Below, piece after piece: positions 7,030 to 15,069 of a DNA stretch of 39,130 nt. The notes beneath the pieces were generated by a model that did no database searches, was not told where the DNA came from, and was given only the letters and a program-made list of their open reading frames with translations. Source of the stretch: Myxococcales bacterium. Its GTDB lineage: Bacteria; Myxococcota_A; UBA9160; SMWR01. Positions within the stretch are counted from its first letter, which is position 1. Every line of letters starts with the position of its first letter. The translations under genes and the position numbers were made by a program. Location: assembly GCA_022572485.1 (NCBI GenBank), contig JACZVU010000006.1:1-39130 (forward strand). Direction: 5' to 3'.

Positions 7030-8009
7030 GACGCACGGCCTCTGAGAAGATGGAGATCATTCGCCTGGTCGAAGAGGCGGATCTGCCCGTTCGAGCGACG
7101 CTTCGGCAACTGGGCGTGCCCCGGAGCACCTTCTACGGCTGGTATCAGCGATATGAAGCCGAGGGTTTCGACGGGTTGGAAGACAGGAAACCTCGGGACC
7201 GACCGTGCTGGAATGCCATTCCCGAAACCGTGCGGGACCAAGTACTCGACTTGGCGCTTGAGCGCACCGATCTGTCACCGCGGGAGTTGGCTTGTCGCTA
7301 CACCGACGAAAGGCGTTACTTCGTATCGGAATCGAGCGTCTATCGTATCTTGAAGGAAGCCGATCTGATCACGAGCCCGGCCTATGTGCTGATGTCGGCT
7401 TCAGATGCCTTCAGAAATCCTACGACACGCGTGCATGAGATGTGGCAGACGGACTTCACGTACTTTCGAATTCTGAATTGGGGCTGGTATTACCTATCGA
7501 CCGTGCTCGACGATTTCTCGCGGTACATCATCGCGTGGAAGCTCAGCTCGACCATGGGTGCGAGTGACGTCACCGAGACGCTCGATGAGGCATTGGCGAT
7601 TACCGGCGTCGACCAAATCCAGGTCCAGCACCGCCCGCGTCTGCTAAGCGACAATGGCTCCGCCTACGTTTCTGGCGAACTGAGGGATTACCTCAATGAG
7701 CGAGAGATGACTCACACCCGTGGCGCCCCCTACCACCCGCAGACCCAGGGCAAGATCGAGCGCTATCACCGGACCATGAAGAATGTCGTCAAGCTCGAGC
7801 ACTACTACTATCCATGGGAGCTGGAGGCGGCATTGCGAAACTTCGTGGCCTATTACAACAACGAGCGCTATCACGAATCGCTTGACAATGTAACGCCAGC
7901 CGATGTCTACTTTGGGCGGCAATACGAAATCGTCACAGAGCGCGACCGAATCAAGAAACGTACGATGCGAAAGAGGAAGAAGGAGTACCTGGCGGCAAGA
8001 GCCGCCTAG
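7026..8009 (+). CDS. IS3-family transposase, OrfB (DDE catalytic subunit)
   Basis: A 327-residue rve-domain transposase. An HTH-like region (RQLGVPRSTFYGWYQRY) precedes an HTH_21-type helix (LSPRELACRYTD). The catalytic triad is visible as the Asp of WQTDFTYF, the Asp of LLSDNGSAYVS, and the Glu of TQGKIERYHRTMK, which has the normal IS3 spacing (35 residues from the second Asp to Glu). Residues after it (YYNNERYHESLDNVTPADVY) are the standard C-terminus. The GTG start overlaps the orfA stop and has its own GAGGAGG about 8 nt upstream. Direct initiation, coupling, or frameshifting from the A-run at 6988 are therefore all possible. Confidence 0.93.
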   Translation: MRRTASEKMEIIRLVEEADLPVRATLRQLGVPRSTFYGWYQRYEAEGFDGLEDRKPRDRPCWNAIPETVRDQVLDLALERTDLSPRELACRYTDERRYFVSESSVYRILKEADLITSPAYVLMSASDAFRNPTTRVHEMWQTDFTYFRILNWGWYYLSTVLDDFSRYIIAWKLSSTMGASDVTETLDEALAITGVDQIQVQHRPRLLSDNGSAYVSGELRDYLNEREMTHTRGAPYHPQTQGKIERYHRTMKNVVKLEHYYYPWELEAALRNFVAYYNNERYHESLDNVTPADVYFGRQYEIVTERDRIKKRTMRKRKKEYLAARAA

Positions 8010-8019
8010 GATAAAATCA

Positions 8020-8033
8020 GAAACTGTCTCTTA
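8020..8033 (-). repeat. IS3 right inverted repeat
   Basis: Inverted match to 6616-6629 (12 of 14). It starts 10 nt after the orfB stop codon. Confidence 0.65.
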
Positions 8034-8130
8034 GCAGAGGCCGTCTTCAGTCCGGAACACTTTGACGACGCACACGTAGTAAAAGCAATAGTTTCAGCAA
8101 GTTAAAGCAACTCGAATCCCCAAACGAAGC

Positions 8131-8162
8131 GCAGCCAGCCCGCTAACTGCGTGACTGGCTGC
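8131..8162 (-). terminator. Possible hairpin downstream of tRNA-Gly
   Basis: GCAGCCAG (8131-8138) is perfectly complementary to CTGGCTGC (8155-8162), giving an 8-bp stem with a 16-nt loop, 8 nt beyond the tRNA 3' end. No T-run follows on the minus strand, so it is only a weak terminator candidate; it could instead be a dyad belonging to the integrated element. Confidence 0.25.
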
Positions 8163-8170
8163 ATGAAATC

Positions 8171-8215
8171 TGGAGCGCGAGACGGGGATCGAACCCGCGA
8201 CCCTCAGCTTGGGAA
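8171..8215 (-). repeat. Proximal att-like repeat inside tRNA-Gly
   Basis: This is the 45-nt 3' half of the intact tRNA and the partner of the exact copy at 213-257. The pair would bound an element of about 7.96 kb. The island lies on the 3' side of the tRNA, as expected when integration preserves the gene. Confidence 0.8.
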
Positions 8216-8246
8216 GCTGATGCTCTACCAACTGAGCTACTCGCGC
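8171..8246 (-). tRNA. tRNA-Gly(CCC)
   Basis: A complete 76-nt cloverleaf on the minus strand. The acceptor GCGCGAG pairs with CTCGCGC. The D arm contains AGCTCAGTTGGTAGAGC. The anticodon stem TCAGC/GCTGA encloses the loop TTCCCAA with anticodon CCC, which reads GGG. The T arm is GCGGG/CCCGT around TTCGATC, the discriminator base is T, and CCA is encoded. Its 3' half is duplicated at 213-257, marking it as the integration target of the adjoining accessory region. Confidence 0.96.
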
Positions 8247-8253
8247 CTGCCCC

Positions 8254-8283
8254 AAGATTGGCACGGCCGCCACAGCGTGGCAA
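8254..8283 (-). promoter_or_regulatory. Possible sigma-70-type promoter for tRNA-Gly
   Basis: On the minus strand TTGCCA (8283-8278) and AATCTT (8259-8254) are 18 nt apart, and the second box ends 7 nt before the tRNA. The -35 box is good (5 of 6) but the -10 box is poor (3 of 6). Confidence 0.25.
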
Positions 8284-8342
8284 CCGCAGCGACATAGCGG
8301 CGCGCTACGGTGGGCATTCGGGTGGCTACGAGACAGGCCCGA

Positions 8343-9371
8343 TCAGTCTTCGATCAGTTCCACCAACAGATCTTCGGGCTCGGCTTCTTCGGCCTTCGGT
8401 GGCCCCGTCGTCGGTAGTGGCGATTCGCCAGCGGCCTGCGCGGCCTTGAACATCGATACCAATTCAGGATCGAGTTCACTCAGGATCTGTTGAAGGGCCG
8501 GATCGGCGGCAACCGTCGGCGATTTCGCTGGGTTCGGCGCGGACGTATTCGGCGTTACCGCCACCCAGCCGAGGTCTCTGTGGGCTCGCTCGACATCGAC
8601 GCGGGTCATCTGCTTCCGGCCGCAGAGGAATGCTTCGAATAGAGCGTTGTCGGCCAGCGTATTCATCAGGCCCGGATATCCGCGCCCAAGTTCGTGAAGT
8701 GCTGTCCGTGCTCCGGCATCGATGATGCCGGGGTCTCCGCCCACCTGACTGACGCGATGGGCGAGATAGCCGGCAGCGGCTTCGGGGCTGAACGAAGCGA
8801 GCTCGACCCGGACGTCGATTCGATGGGCAAGCGAGGGGTCGGCGCTGAGCGATTGGTCGAGTAAGGCAGGGCCCGTGAGCACCAGCGACAGCAATCTCCG
8901 GTCCTCGTACTCGAGCTTCAACAGACCGCAGACTTCCGCCAATGCCCCGCGCTTAGCGAGTGCATGGGCATCGTCGATGATCAGTACCGGCTGTCGGCCA
9001 TCTTCGCGGATGATCGCGAGCTGGTCGTAGATCTGTGCGATCATTCCCTCGCGCTCCGGCGCGGGATCCTCGATGCCCAGCTGCCGAACGAAACGCTTCA
9101 TCATCCAACCGGCGTCCGAAGCACCGTCAAGCACCACCATCATGCTGGCTTCGAATACCTCTTCTTCGAGGCACTCGAGCAGTCGGCGCACCAGCATCGT
9201 CTTCCCGGAGCCCGTCTCTCCGATGAGAACGCACAATCCCTTTCCCTGGCGCACCGCTCGCTCCAAGCGCCGCAGGGCACCTTGGTGAGGCTCGCTTTCG
9301 AAATACGATCGCAGCAGGGGTTCGTTGCGAAAAGGGTCGCCCTTGAGCTGGAAGTGATGAAGGTGTTCCAC
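8343..9371 (-). CDS. ExeA/GspA-like AAA ATPase
   Basis: A 342-residue cytoplasmic P-loop ATPase of the ExeA (GspA) type. The N-terminus has the family signature FQLKGDPFRNEPLLRSYFES. Walker A is GETGSGKT (51-58), Walker B is VLIIDDAH, and the arginine-containing helix and lid follow (SLAHRIDVRVEL, then YLAHRVSQVGGD). In Aeromonas ExeA works with ExeB to open peptidoglycan for secretin assembly. This copy lacks the C-terminal peptidoglycan-binding domain and transmembrane helix and ends in a Pro/acidic tail, so it is a short cytoplasmic variant. The GTG start lies 11 nt after the stop of the TPR gene, which marks it as the last gene of the pilM-Q operon. A role in secretin or pilus assembly is inferred from that position. 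Confidence 0.88.
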   Translation of the reverse strand: MEHLHHFQLKGDPFRNEPLLRSYFESEPHQGALRRLERAVRQGKGLCVLIGETGSGKTMLVRRLLECLEEEVFEASMMVVLDGASDAGWMMKRFVRQLGIEDPAPEREGMIAQIYDQLAIIREDGRQPVLIIDDAHALAKRGALAEVCGLLKLEYEDRRLLSLVLTGPALLDQSLSADPSLAHRIDVRVELASFSPEAAAGYLAHRVSQVGGDPGIIDAGARTALHELGRGYPGLMNTLADNALFEAFLCGRKQMTRVDVERAHRDLGWVAVTPNTSAPNPAKSPTVAADPALQQILSELDPELVSMFKAAQAAGESPLPTTGPPKAEEAEPEDLLVELIED

Positions 9372-9382
9372 GTGTGCCTACC

Positions 9383-12300
9383 TCAGACGAAAGAAATCTT
9401 CTTCTTTCGCCGCTTGGGGGTCGTCTCTGTCTCGCTTGCGGGTTTGGCGGGTTTGGCGGGTTTGGGCTCTTCGAGCTCAGAAACGGATTCGGCGGGCGCT
9501 GTTGTCTCTGGTTTCTGCGAAGATGAATCCGCCTTGTCTGCAGCCTCGACTTCAGCGATGACGTCGTCGAAAGTTTCCCACACCGGCGCTTCCTCGGCGC
9601 CGCCCGTCAGTCCCGTCGCCGCTTCGGGTTTGGCCGCGTCGGGCTCATCCGGGTCTTCGCGGAACTCCTCGAAGGTCTCGTATTCTTCAGACTTTCCGAG
9701 TTCATTGAGGCAAGACGCAACATCGGAAAAATCCGGATCGATTGCCTGGATCTCTTCGTATGCGCGGCGCGCAGAAGCGATGTCACCAGCCGCCGAATGG
9801 GACTTGCCGAGATCCAACTTGAGGGCAAGAAATGTCATACCCGAAATATCGCCAGATGAAAGTGCCTCCGTGAAATGGGCGATGGCCTGTTCAGGCTCGC
9901 CCATCTCGTGAGCGCATATTCCCATCAGGTGGAGACAACCGACGTAGCGCTCAGAATCATTCATCGCCAGTCGAAGTTCTGTGATCGCGTCGCTCAGCAG
10001 CCCCATTTCGCGATACGCGATTCCGAGATCGTAGTGGGCTTGGTGATCTCCCTCGGCGAGTGTTTCGCTAACTCCCTTCTTGAATTCGGCAAAGACAGAA
10101 GCGAAACCATCCTCTGAAGTATCGCCGCGGCCAGCGGCGCCCGTGGCCCCGGAAGAAGCGCCCGGATCCTGATCGAAAGACCGGCTCAGTTCTGCAGCCA
10201 GATCGAAACCGAGATCATCACCGCCTTCGGCTGGCTTGTCTTCGCCATCGAGAGTTTTGGAGGAAATCTCGACAGGGCTTTCGAGCGCCTCCAGCGGTTC
10301 GGGCTCTTCCGGTTTCTCCAACCCCGCGGAAACATCGGGCAGCTCGCCCGTCTCATCTTCCTCATCCACGCTCACCAAATCGCTCGACCCGCCCGGCGTC
10401 AGGGTTTCAGAATCGATCCCGCTAGGCAGTTCGCTGGCTTCCTGCGCTTCGTCCGCGGGCAAGTTCTCCTGGCCGCTCGCAAGACCCGCTCCGATGCCGC
10501 TCTCTGCGGGCTCCTCGGAGACACTGTCCACGGAATCAGCGACCGCTCCGGGAGAATCGGTGGCGGAAACCACCGGCCCGGGAGCCTCACCGCGCCGAGA
10601 GGCCAACTCTCCGAGTCGAAGCATTGTGTGCGGGTGATTCGGTGCAATCGACAGAACCCGCGAGTAGAGGGCTTCGGCTTCGTCGAGGAGGCCTTGTTCC
10701 ATATAGAAATCCGCTTCTTCGAGATCCTCGGCGATTTTTTCGGGGCTTACATCGCCTCCACTCGCTCCGCTAGCCGCCTGGGCTTCGCCTTTGATACCTC
10801 CATCATCAACATCGACTTCGCTACTCTCCGCGGCCTCGCCAGCGTTCGAAATGTCATCGGTGCTGATCTCGTCCTTGTTGGCATCAGCGATCGACGCCGG
10901 ATCATCAGCCGCCAGTTTTGTTTCTGGCTCTGTCGGCAGCTGCTCGTTTTCCGCTTCTTCGGTGAAACTCGCGTTATCGATCTCGATCTCGATGTCCATC
11001 GAGTGGATCGATACTTCAGTCAGATCGAGCTCGGGAAGATCTGCACCATCCAGGCTCGCCGGCTCGTTATCCGGCGACACAGAAGCAAGATCATCCGGTA
11101 TCGGAAAATCATCGCTTGCTTCGTCGATTAAACCATCTGCGATCAGTTGCTCACCGGGATCGCCATCCGGGGCGGGAAGATCTGCAACCACGAGATCGAG
11201 AGCTTCGGCAGCAGCCGGATCGAGCCCGGCGATCCGCGTGCGCAGCAGCTCTGCTGCGTCTGTTTCTCCGGATTCGGCGGCCAAGTGGGCTGCACGCCGC
11301 CACATCTCGACGGCCTTCGCCGAATCGTCGCCTTCAGCGAGCACTTCACCGAGCTTTTCCAACGCCAGACGGTGATCAGCGTCTCGCTCGAGAATGCTCT
11401 CGAGGTTCGCAATGGCCTGGCTGTGCTTTCCGTAGCGAAGGTAAACACTCGCTTCGGCCAGCAGTTGACTGATGTCAATCTCCGCTTTCCCATCGCCGGA
11501 AGCGTCAGAAGATGCGCCGCCGGACAGTTCATCGGGCAGGAGGCGCGTCATCTCGCTGGAATCGGAAAGCATGCTCAGCGAGTCTGAATTGAAGTCACTC
11601 AAGCTGTCATCTGGGTTCAAGATTCCGAGCCCCGAATCGTCATCCGTGACCAGCAATGATGGGTCGGACAAAAGATCTCCATCGAGCAAGGAGGTCTCAT
11701 CACCGACCTCCAGCTCATCGAGATCCTCGCCTTCATCGATGTAACCATTGGGCGCTTCCGCAGAACCGAGTTCTTCAAGAGGAACATATCGCTGCAGGAT
11801 CTCGCGTGTTCGATCTTCGTCTCCGCGTTCGCGGTAGAGATCTGCCAACTCGCGATACAGAGCAACGAGATCTTCTTCTCGTTTCTCCATGCGATAGATA
11901 TCGGCCAGCAGTTCGTAATGTTCAGGAGATTTGTCGAGTTCGAGAGCCCGCTTTGCGAGTGGCTCGGCGCGTTGAGCGGAGCCTCGATCGATCAAATTTC
12001 GCGTATAGAGAACAAGCGTCTCAACCCTTTCAGGTTCGATTTCCAAAATTCGCTCGAACAACTTGGCGGCGCTTTCGGTATCACCCTGCAGCTTCAGCTC
12101 GGCAAGGACGGCGTCGTATTCCGAGACGGCCTCCTCCTTCATACCTTCCTGTTGGAGCAGGTCGGCGACCTTGATTCGACTGGTCGTATTCGACGGATCG
12201 ATGGCCGCCATCTTTCGAAGCAGGCCTAACGCCTCTTGTTTCTGGCCCGCCTCCCGATAAAACTCAGCCGCCGATTCCAGGCAACCAATAGCCTCTGCGG

Positions 12301-12625
12301 TCAGGCCCATCCGCTGATAGAGATCTGCCAAGGACTCGTAGTGTGAGAACGTATCGGGCTGTAGATTCTGAATCTGCTTGAAGACCGCGACGGCCCGGGC
12401 ATCGAAACCCTCTAGCATGAACTGCTCGGCGACCATCGAATACGCTTCGACGGCTTCGTCCACCTGCCCCCAACGCCGATAGGTATCGCCTATCTCCAGA
12501 CGCACCTTGGAGTCGCGCGGATCAAGCTTGAGGAGCTTGCCGAATTCCTTGAGCGCCTTGCCCTTGGCGCCCTTTTGGGCGTGCTTGCGCGCCGCCTCTA
12601 GAATTTTTCGCTTGTTCGCCGCCAA
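9383..12625 (-). CDS. Very long acidic TPR-repeat protein
   Basis: About 1080 residues with no signal peptide. The N-terminal ~290 residues are tandem TPRs (ALKEFGKLLKLDPRDSKVRL, then AEAIGCLESAAEFYREAGQ, then AAKLFERILEIEPERVETLV). A second TPR pair lies near 395-460, another (EADFYMEQGLLDEAEALYSR) around 645-690, and a last block (AHYDLGIAYREMGLLSDAIT) around 860-960. The linkers are long, very acidic and Ser-rich, and the tail is Lys-Pro-Ala repeats followed by the basic KRRKKKISFV. Such proteins act as scaffolds; its place between pil/aro genes and the ExeA-like ATPase suggests a pilus-assembly or polarity role, which is unproven. I favour TTG at 12625 (LAANKRKILEAARKH, with AGGG 7 nt upstream) over TTG at 12664, whose extra residues look non-coding. 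Confidence 0.85.
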   Translation of the reverse strand: MAANKRKILEAARKHAQKGAKGKALKEFGKLLKLDPRDSKVRLEIGDTYRRWGQVDEAVEAYSMVAEQFMLEGFDARAVAVFKQIQNLQPDTFSHYESLADLYQRMGLTAEAIGCLESAAEFYREAGQKQEALGLLRKMAAIDPSNTTSRIKVADLLQQEGMKEEAVSEYDAVLAELKLQGDTESAAKLFERILEIEPERVETLVLYTRNLIDRGSAQRAEPLAKRALELDKSPEHYELLADIYRMEKREEDLVALYRELADLYRERGDEDRTREILQRYVPLEELGSAEAPNGYIDEGEDLDELEVGDETSLLDGDLLSDPSLLVTDDDSGLGILNPDDSLSDFNSDSLSMLSDSSEMTRLLPDELSGGASSDASGDGKAEIDISQLLAEASVYLRYGKHSQAIANLESILERDADHRLALEKLGEVLAEGDDSAKAVEMWRRAAHLAAESGETDAAELLRTRIAGLDPAAAEALDLVVADLPAPDGDPGEQLIADGLIDEASDDFPIPDDLASVSPDNEPASLDGADLPELDLTEVSIHSMDIEIEIDNASFTEEAENEQLPTEPETKLAADDPASIADANKDEISTDDISNAGEAAESSEVDVDDGGIKGEAQAASGASGGDVSPEKIAEDLEEADFYMEQGLLDEAEALYSRVLSIAPNHPHTMLRLGELASRRGEAPGPVVSATDSPGAVADSVDSVSEEPAESGIGAGLASGQENLPADEAQEASELPSGIDSETLTPGGSSDLVSVDEEDETGELPDVSAGLEKPEEPEPLEALESPVEISSKTLDGEDKPAEGGDDLGFDLAAELSRSFDQDPGASSGATGAAGRGDTSEDGFASVFAEFKKGVSETLAEGDHQAHYDLGIAYREMGLLSDAITELRLAMNDSERYVGCLHLMGICAHEMGEPEQAIAHFTEALSSGDISGMTFLALKLDLGKSHSAAGDIASARRAYEEIQAIDPDFSDVASCLNELGKSEEYETFEEFREDPDEPDAAKPEAATGLTGGAEEAPVWETFDDVIAEVEAADKADSSSQKPETTAPAESVSELEEPKPAKPAKPASETETTPKRRKKKISFV

Positions 12626-12748
12626 AGGCGCCGCCCTGAAGAAAATCCAGTATTTAGAGGTCAAAGGTGCAAATTGGTGGGGTATCCCCCCTCCATCACA
12701 CTACCTATCGGTCGGCGACCGCCTGTCTTGAGGCTCTCTGGGCGCAGC

Positions 12749-13555
12749 TCAGCAATGCAATCCCGAACCGCGCCGGTGGTGATGGGTGCGCTCAGCGGCC
12801 TCTGCACGCTCCTCGGCGGTCAACTCTCCGGCTTCCAAGCCCTGGAGAACTTCTTCGAAGGCATCCACGCACGCTGCCCGGAGCACGTCAGGGTCCGAAT
12901 TCACGCCCAGCTCCACCAAGCTCGTGGCGCCTGTGCCACTGAGAGACGAAGCGCACCGCGCTTCGAGCGGGTCCGGGGCGAGTCGAATCGAACCGTGCTG
13001 CAAAATGCCACCTTGGGTGCGACGCTGGGCGCTTCCGGCGAGCTTTCGCCCACCCACGCAGATCTCTCGGCCGGCCAGCCGAGCAAAGCAATCGAAACCG
13101 CCCCGCTGGGAGCGGCTTGCGGCCCTGCTGGGATCGACCTGGAAGCGGTGTTGGAAGGCCTCCGGATGGCGGGGAAGTGGGCTCGCAACGGCCTCGACTC
13201 CCAGCGCCTCGAAGGCCTTGATCAGAATCCCCGCCACCAGCTCATAGGACGCCATCAAGCCGGCGGGAAGCTGATCTTCCCGTGCCGCCAACGCATAGGT
13301 GAGGTCGCTGCCGTGAAGCACCGCACGCCCGCCGGTGACGCGACGCACCACCCCAACGCCCGCCCGATCGCACGCTTCGATTCGCTCCGGACCGAGAATC
13401 TGTCCGTAGCCGAGCGACAACCAAGAACCTCGCCAGCGGTAAAAGCGCAGCGAGGGGCGCCCGGTGCGCACTGCGCTCGCCAACAGCGCCTCATCGACGC
13501 CCATGTTCCAGGCACCGTGAGATGCTTCGTGAACGATCAGCCGCCATCGCAACAA
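12749..13555 (-). CDS. Lipoate-protein ligase A / octanoyltransferase LipM family
   Basis: A 268-residue BPL_LplA_LipB-fold protein that attaches lipoate or octanoate to the lipoyl domains of 2-oxoacid dehydrogenases or GcvH. RRVTGGRAVLHGSDLTYAL (71-89) forms the acyl-adenylate pocket, GGRKLAGSAQRR (168-179) carries the conserved Lys171, and GGILQHGSI follows. A Cys in DCFARL (Cys156) sits where LipM octanoyltransferases have their nucleophile, so an LipM-type transferase is as likely as a ligase. No ATG is available; the TTG at 13555 begins right after the aroQ stop. The C-terminus is Arg/His-rich. It shares the operon with aroQ and the TPR gene, with no evident metabolic link. Confidence 0.85.
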   Translation of the reverse strand: MLRWRLIVHEASHGAWNMGVDEALLASAVRTGRPSLRFYRWRGSWLSLGYGQILGPERIEACDRAGVGVVRRVTGGRAVLHGSDLTYALAAREDQLPAGLMASYELVAGILIKAFEALGVEAVASPLPRHPEAFQHRFQVDPSRAASRSQRGGFDCFARLAGREICVGGRKLAGSAQRRTQGGILQHGSIRLAPDPLEARCASSLSGTGATSLVELGVNSDPDVLRAACVDAFEEVLQGLEAGELTAEERAEAAERTHHHRRGSGLHC

Positions 13556-13561
13556 GCCGAT

Positions 13562-14008
13562 CTAGGGCTCCAGGTGTTCGAGCAGAGCGTTGAGGCCAAG
13601 CCCGTAGCCCATCGGGCCAAAACCACTGATGACCCCGAGCGCAATCGGCGAGATGAAAGAGTTCCGGCGGAATTCTTCCCGCGCGAAGACATTGGAGAGA
13701 TGAACTTCCACGATCGGAAGTTCCGTCGCGGCCAGAGCATCGCGCAAGGCGACGCTTGTATGGGTCAAGCCTCCGGGGTTGATCAGGATACCGTCAGCCC
13801 ATGACTGCGATTCCTGAATCCGATCCAGCAGCGCTCCTTCGTAATTCGACTGAAAGAACTCCACCTCGGCTCCCCACTCCTTGGCAGCGGTACTGAGATC
13901 ACCGTTGATCTCTTCCAGGGTGGTATTGCCGTAGATGTCAGGCTCTCTGGAGCCAAGCAGGTTGAGGTTGGGTCCGTGGATGACCAGGATCCGTTGCGGT
14001 TCAGACAT
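13562..14008 (-). CDS. aroQ: 3-dehydroquinate dehydratase, type II
   Basis: A 148-residue type II dehydroquinase, the third step of the shikimate pathway (3-dehydroquinate to 3-dehydroshikimate). The family signature is complete: [16 protein letters not shown] at the N-terminus with the catalytic Tyr in IYG and the lid Arg, [16 protein letters not shown], the catalytic His in VEVHLSN, and [12 protein letters not shown] followed by [15 protein letters not shown]. Length is normal for the dodecameric family. ATG at 14008 is chosen because GGAGG lies 7 nt upstream; the six extra codons to 14026 are unlikely. It shares the minus-strand operon with aroK and aroB, which surround the shikimate steps before and after it. 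Confidence 0.96.
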   Translation of the reverse strand: MSEPQRILVIHGPNLNLLGSREPDIYGNTTLEEINGDLSTAAKEWGAEVEFFQSNYEGALLDRIQESQSWADGILINPGGLTHTSVALRDALAATELPIVEVHLSNVFAREEFRRNSFISPIALGVISGFGPMGYGLGLNALLEHLEP

Positions 14009-14058
14009 CGCTTGACCTCCAGGCAACGCCCCGTTCGCCGACCCTCTAGGTACGGACG

Positions 14059-14451
14059 TCAGAACTCCTGGCGGATGGCGTGAACGTGCCGACGGATGAG
14101 ATAGCGCGCCTTGCCCAGGTTGCCATCTCGCGCGAGGGCGAGCACCAGAAAATTCTCATCGTCGATGGGCTGAAAGATCAGCGTGAACCCCTTTACCCGG
14201 ATGATCGTTTCCTCCAGTGAACCGCCACCCAGAGCATCTGAAGCACGCCGAATATCCGTCAAAATGCGGCCGAACTCGACGCCCGCGGTAGCGACCTCCA
14301 CCGGTTGGTCGAATTCTCCAGTCGGTGAGGAACCCGGGGAGGGGCTGGCTGTGAACTCCTCGATCGGAATCCCGTCGTTACCCATCAGCGCGGCGCCGAT
14401 GCCACCTCCACACCCTTCGACGATCATGCGCAGGATCGCCTCGAAATTCAT
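14059..14451 (-). CDS. Roadblock/LC7-domain protein
   Basis: A 130-residue protein that is essentially one roadblock/LC7 domain: an N-terminal helix ([20 protein letters not shown]), the strand [10 protein letters not shown], a helix [15 protein letters not shown], then [24 protein letters not shown]. Bacterial relatives include MglB, the GTPase-activating partner of the polarity GTPase MglA in Myxococcus. No MglA-like gene is in the window, so that link is only suggestive. Its ATG overlaps the stop of the preceding TPR-like gene by 4 nt (ATGA), implying coupled translation. Its place downstream of pilMNOPQ makes a role in pilus control plausible. Confidence 0.85.
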   Translation of the reverse strand: MNFEAILRMIVEGCGGGIGAALMGNDGIPIEEFTASPSPGSSPTGEFDQPVEVATAGVEFGRILTDIRRASDALGGGSLEETIIRVKGFTLIFQPIDDENFLVLALARDGNLGKARYLIRRHVHAIRQEF

Positions 14452-15056
14452 TGCATTTCCCCTCGGATGTTGATCAACCAGCGCTCCAACCGCTCGATCT
14501 TCCGGGCATTTCGATCCCGGATTTTCACCACGGTGTCACTGGCCGATGAATCCATCATGGCTCGAATCCGCAAGGCGCGCTGTTCATCGCCCTGTTGCGC
14601 GAGCAAATCCGCGACCGTTCGCGTCGCAAAACTCGAATCCGGCGAAACAAGCTCATCAGCGAGATCGGATTCCGTCTCTGACATCGCCTGCTGGGCAATC
14701 GTGTCGGCATCGATCACTTCGTCCCGATCGGTCTCCGCCGACTCAAATGCGATCTCGAGTTCTCCAGCGCTGACCGCGCTGCCAAAGATTTCGGCCGAAA
14801 CCGACTCGTCGGGCACCTCGGCACCCAGGTTGGTGTGGGTCCAGGCCTCAATCACCCGACGGGCTTCTTCACCCCGGTTCTGGTCCAACAACACCAACGC
14901 CATCACAAGCGCTCCCTCGGCACAGTCTGGATGCTCGTCGAGCCCAGAACGAACCAGCTGCTCGGCCTGATCCATCATCCCCGCTCGCCGGTGCCTCTCG
15001 GCGAGCATCGCGAATTCTGTCCATTTGATCGCTTCATCCACGTTCTGTCCATTCAT
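14448..15056 (-). CDS. Small TPR-like protein
   Basis: A 202-residue soluble protein without signal or membrane segment. The first 75 residues form about two TPR-like helical pairs (WTEFAMLAERHRRAGMMDQA, then EGALVMALVLLDQNRGEEAR). An acidic linker follows, then a final helix pair (TVADLLAQQGDEQRALRIRA) and a basic C-terminal helix ending [13 protein letters not shown]. The overall plan resembles the FrzS/TPR-type accessory proteins often paired with roadblock proteins, and it overlaps the roadblock gene by 4 nt, so the two products probably act together. Enzymatic function is not expected. It starts 13 nt after the aroB stop. Specific role unknown. Confidence 0.8.
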   Translation of the reverse strand: MNGQNVDEAIKWTEFAMLAERHRRAGMMDQAEQLVRSGLDEHPDCAEGALVMALVLLDQNRGEEARRVIEAWTHTNLGAEVPDESVSAEIFGSAVSAGELEIAFESAETDRDEVIDADTIAQQAMSETESDLADELVSPDSSFATRTVADLLAQQGDEQRALRIRAMMDSSASDTVVKIRDRNARKIERLERWLINIRGEMQ

Positions 15057-15069
15057 CGCTTTACCACGG

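Larger units (their letters stand above)
6616..8033 (+). mobile_element. IS3-family insertion sequence, apparently intact
   Basis: The element is about 1.42 kb with two transposase frames and short imperfect terminal repeats: TAAGAGACACTTTG at 6616-6629 and, inverted, TAAGAGACAGTTTC at 8020-8033 (12 of 14 identical). The outermost base is uncertain by a few nucleotides. A dinucleotide GC flanks both sides, too short to prove a target duplication. It has inserted into the end of the thioredoxin-like pseudogene. Both frames are full-length and the DDE residues are present, so it could still be mobile. Confidence 0.85.

Noticed and set aside
8034..8105. 23-codon open stretch right of the IS3 element as the end of the thioredoxin-like gene
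   Set aside because: It is in frame with the left part only for some choices of IS border and shows no clear family similarity, so I left it unassigned.
9437..9465. Tandem 9-bp repeat GGCGGGTTT
   Set aside because: It simply encodes Lys-Pro-Ala triplets in the tail of the giant TPR protein.
12674..13804. Plus-strand 376-codon open frame
   Set aside because: It lies opposite the lipoyl-transfer gene and aroQ, which have clear family motifs; the frame is a high-GC shadow without known similarity.
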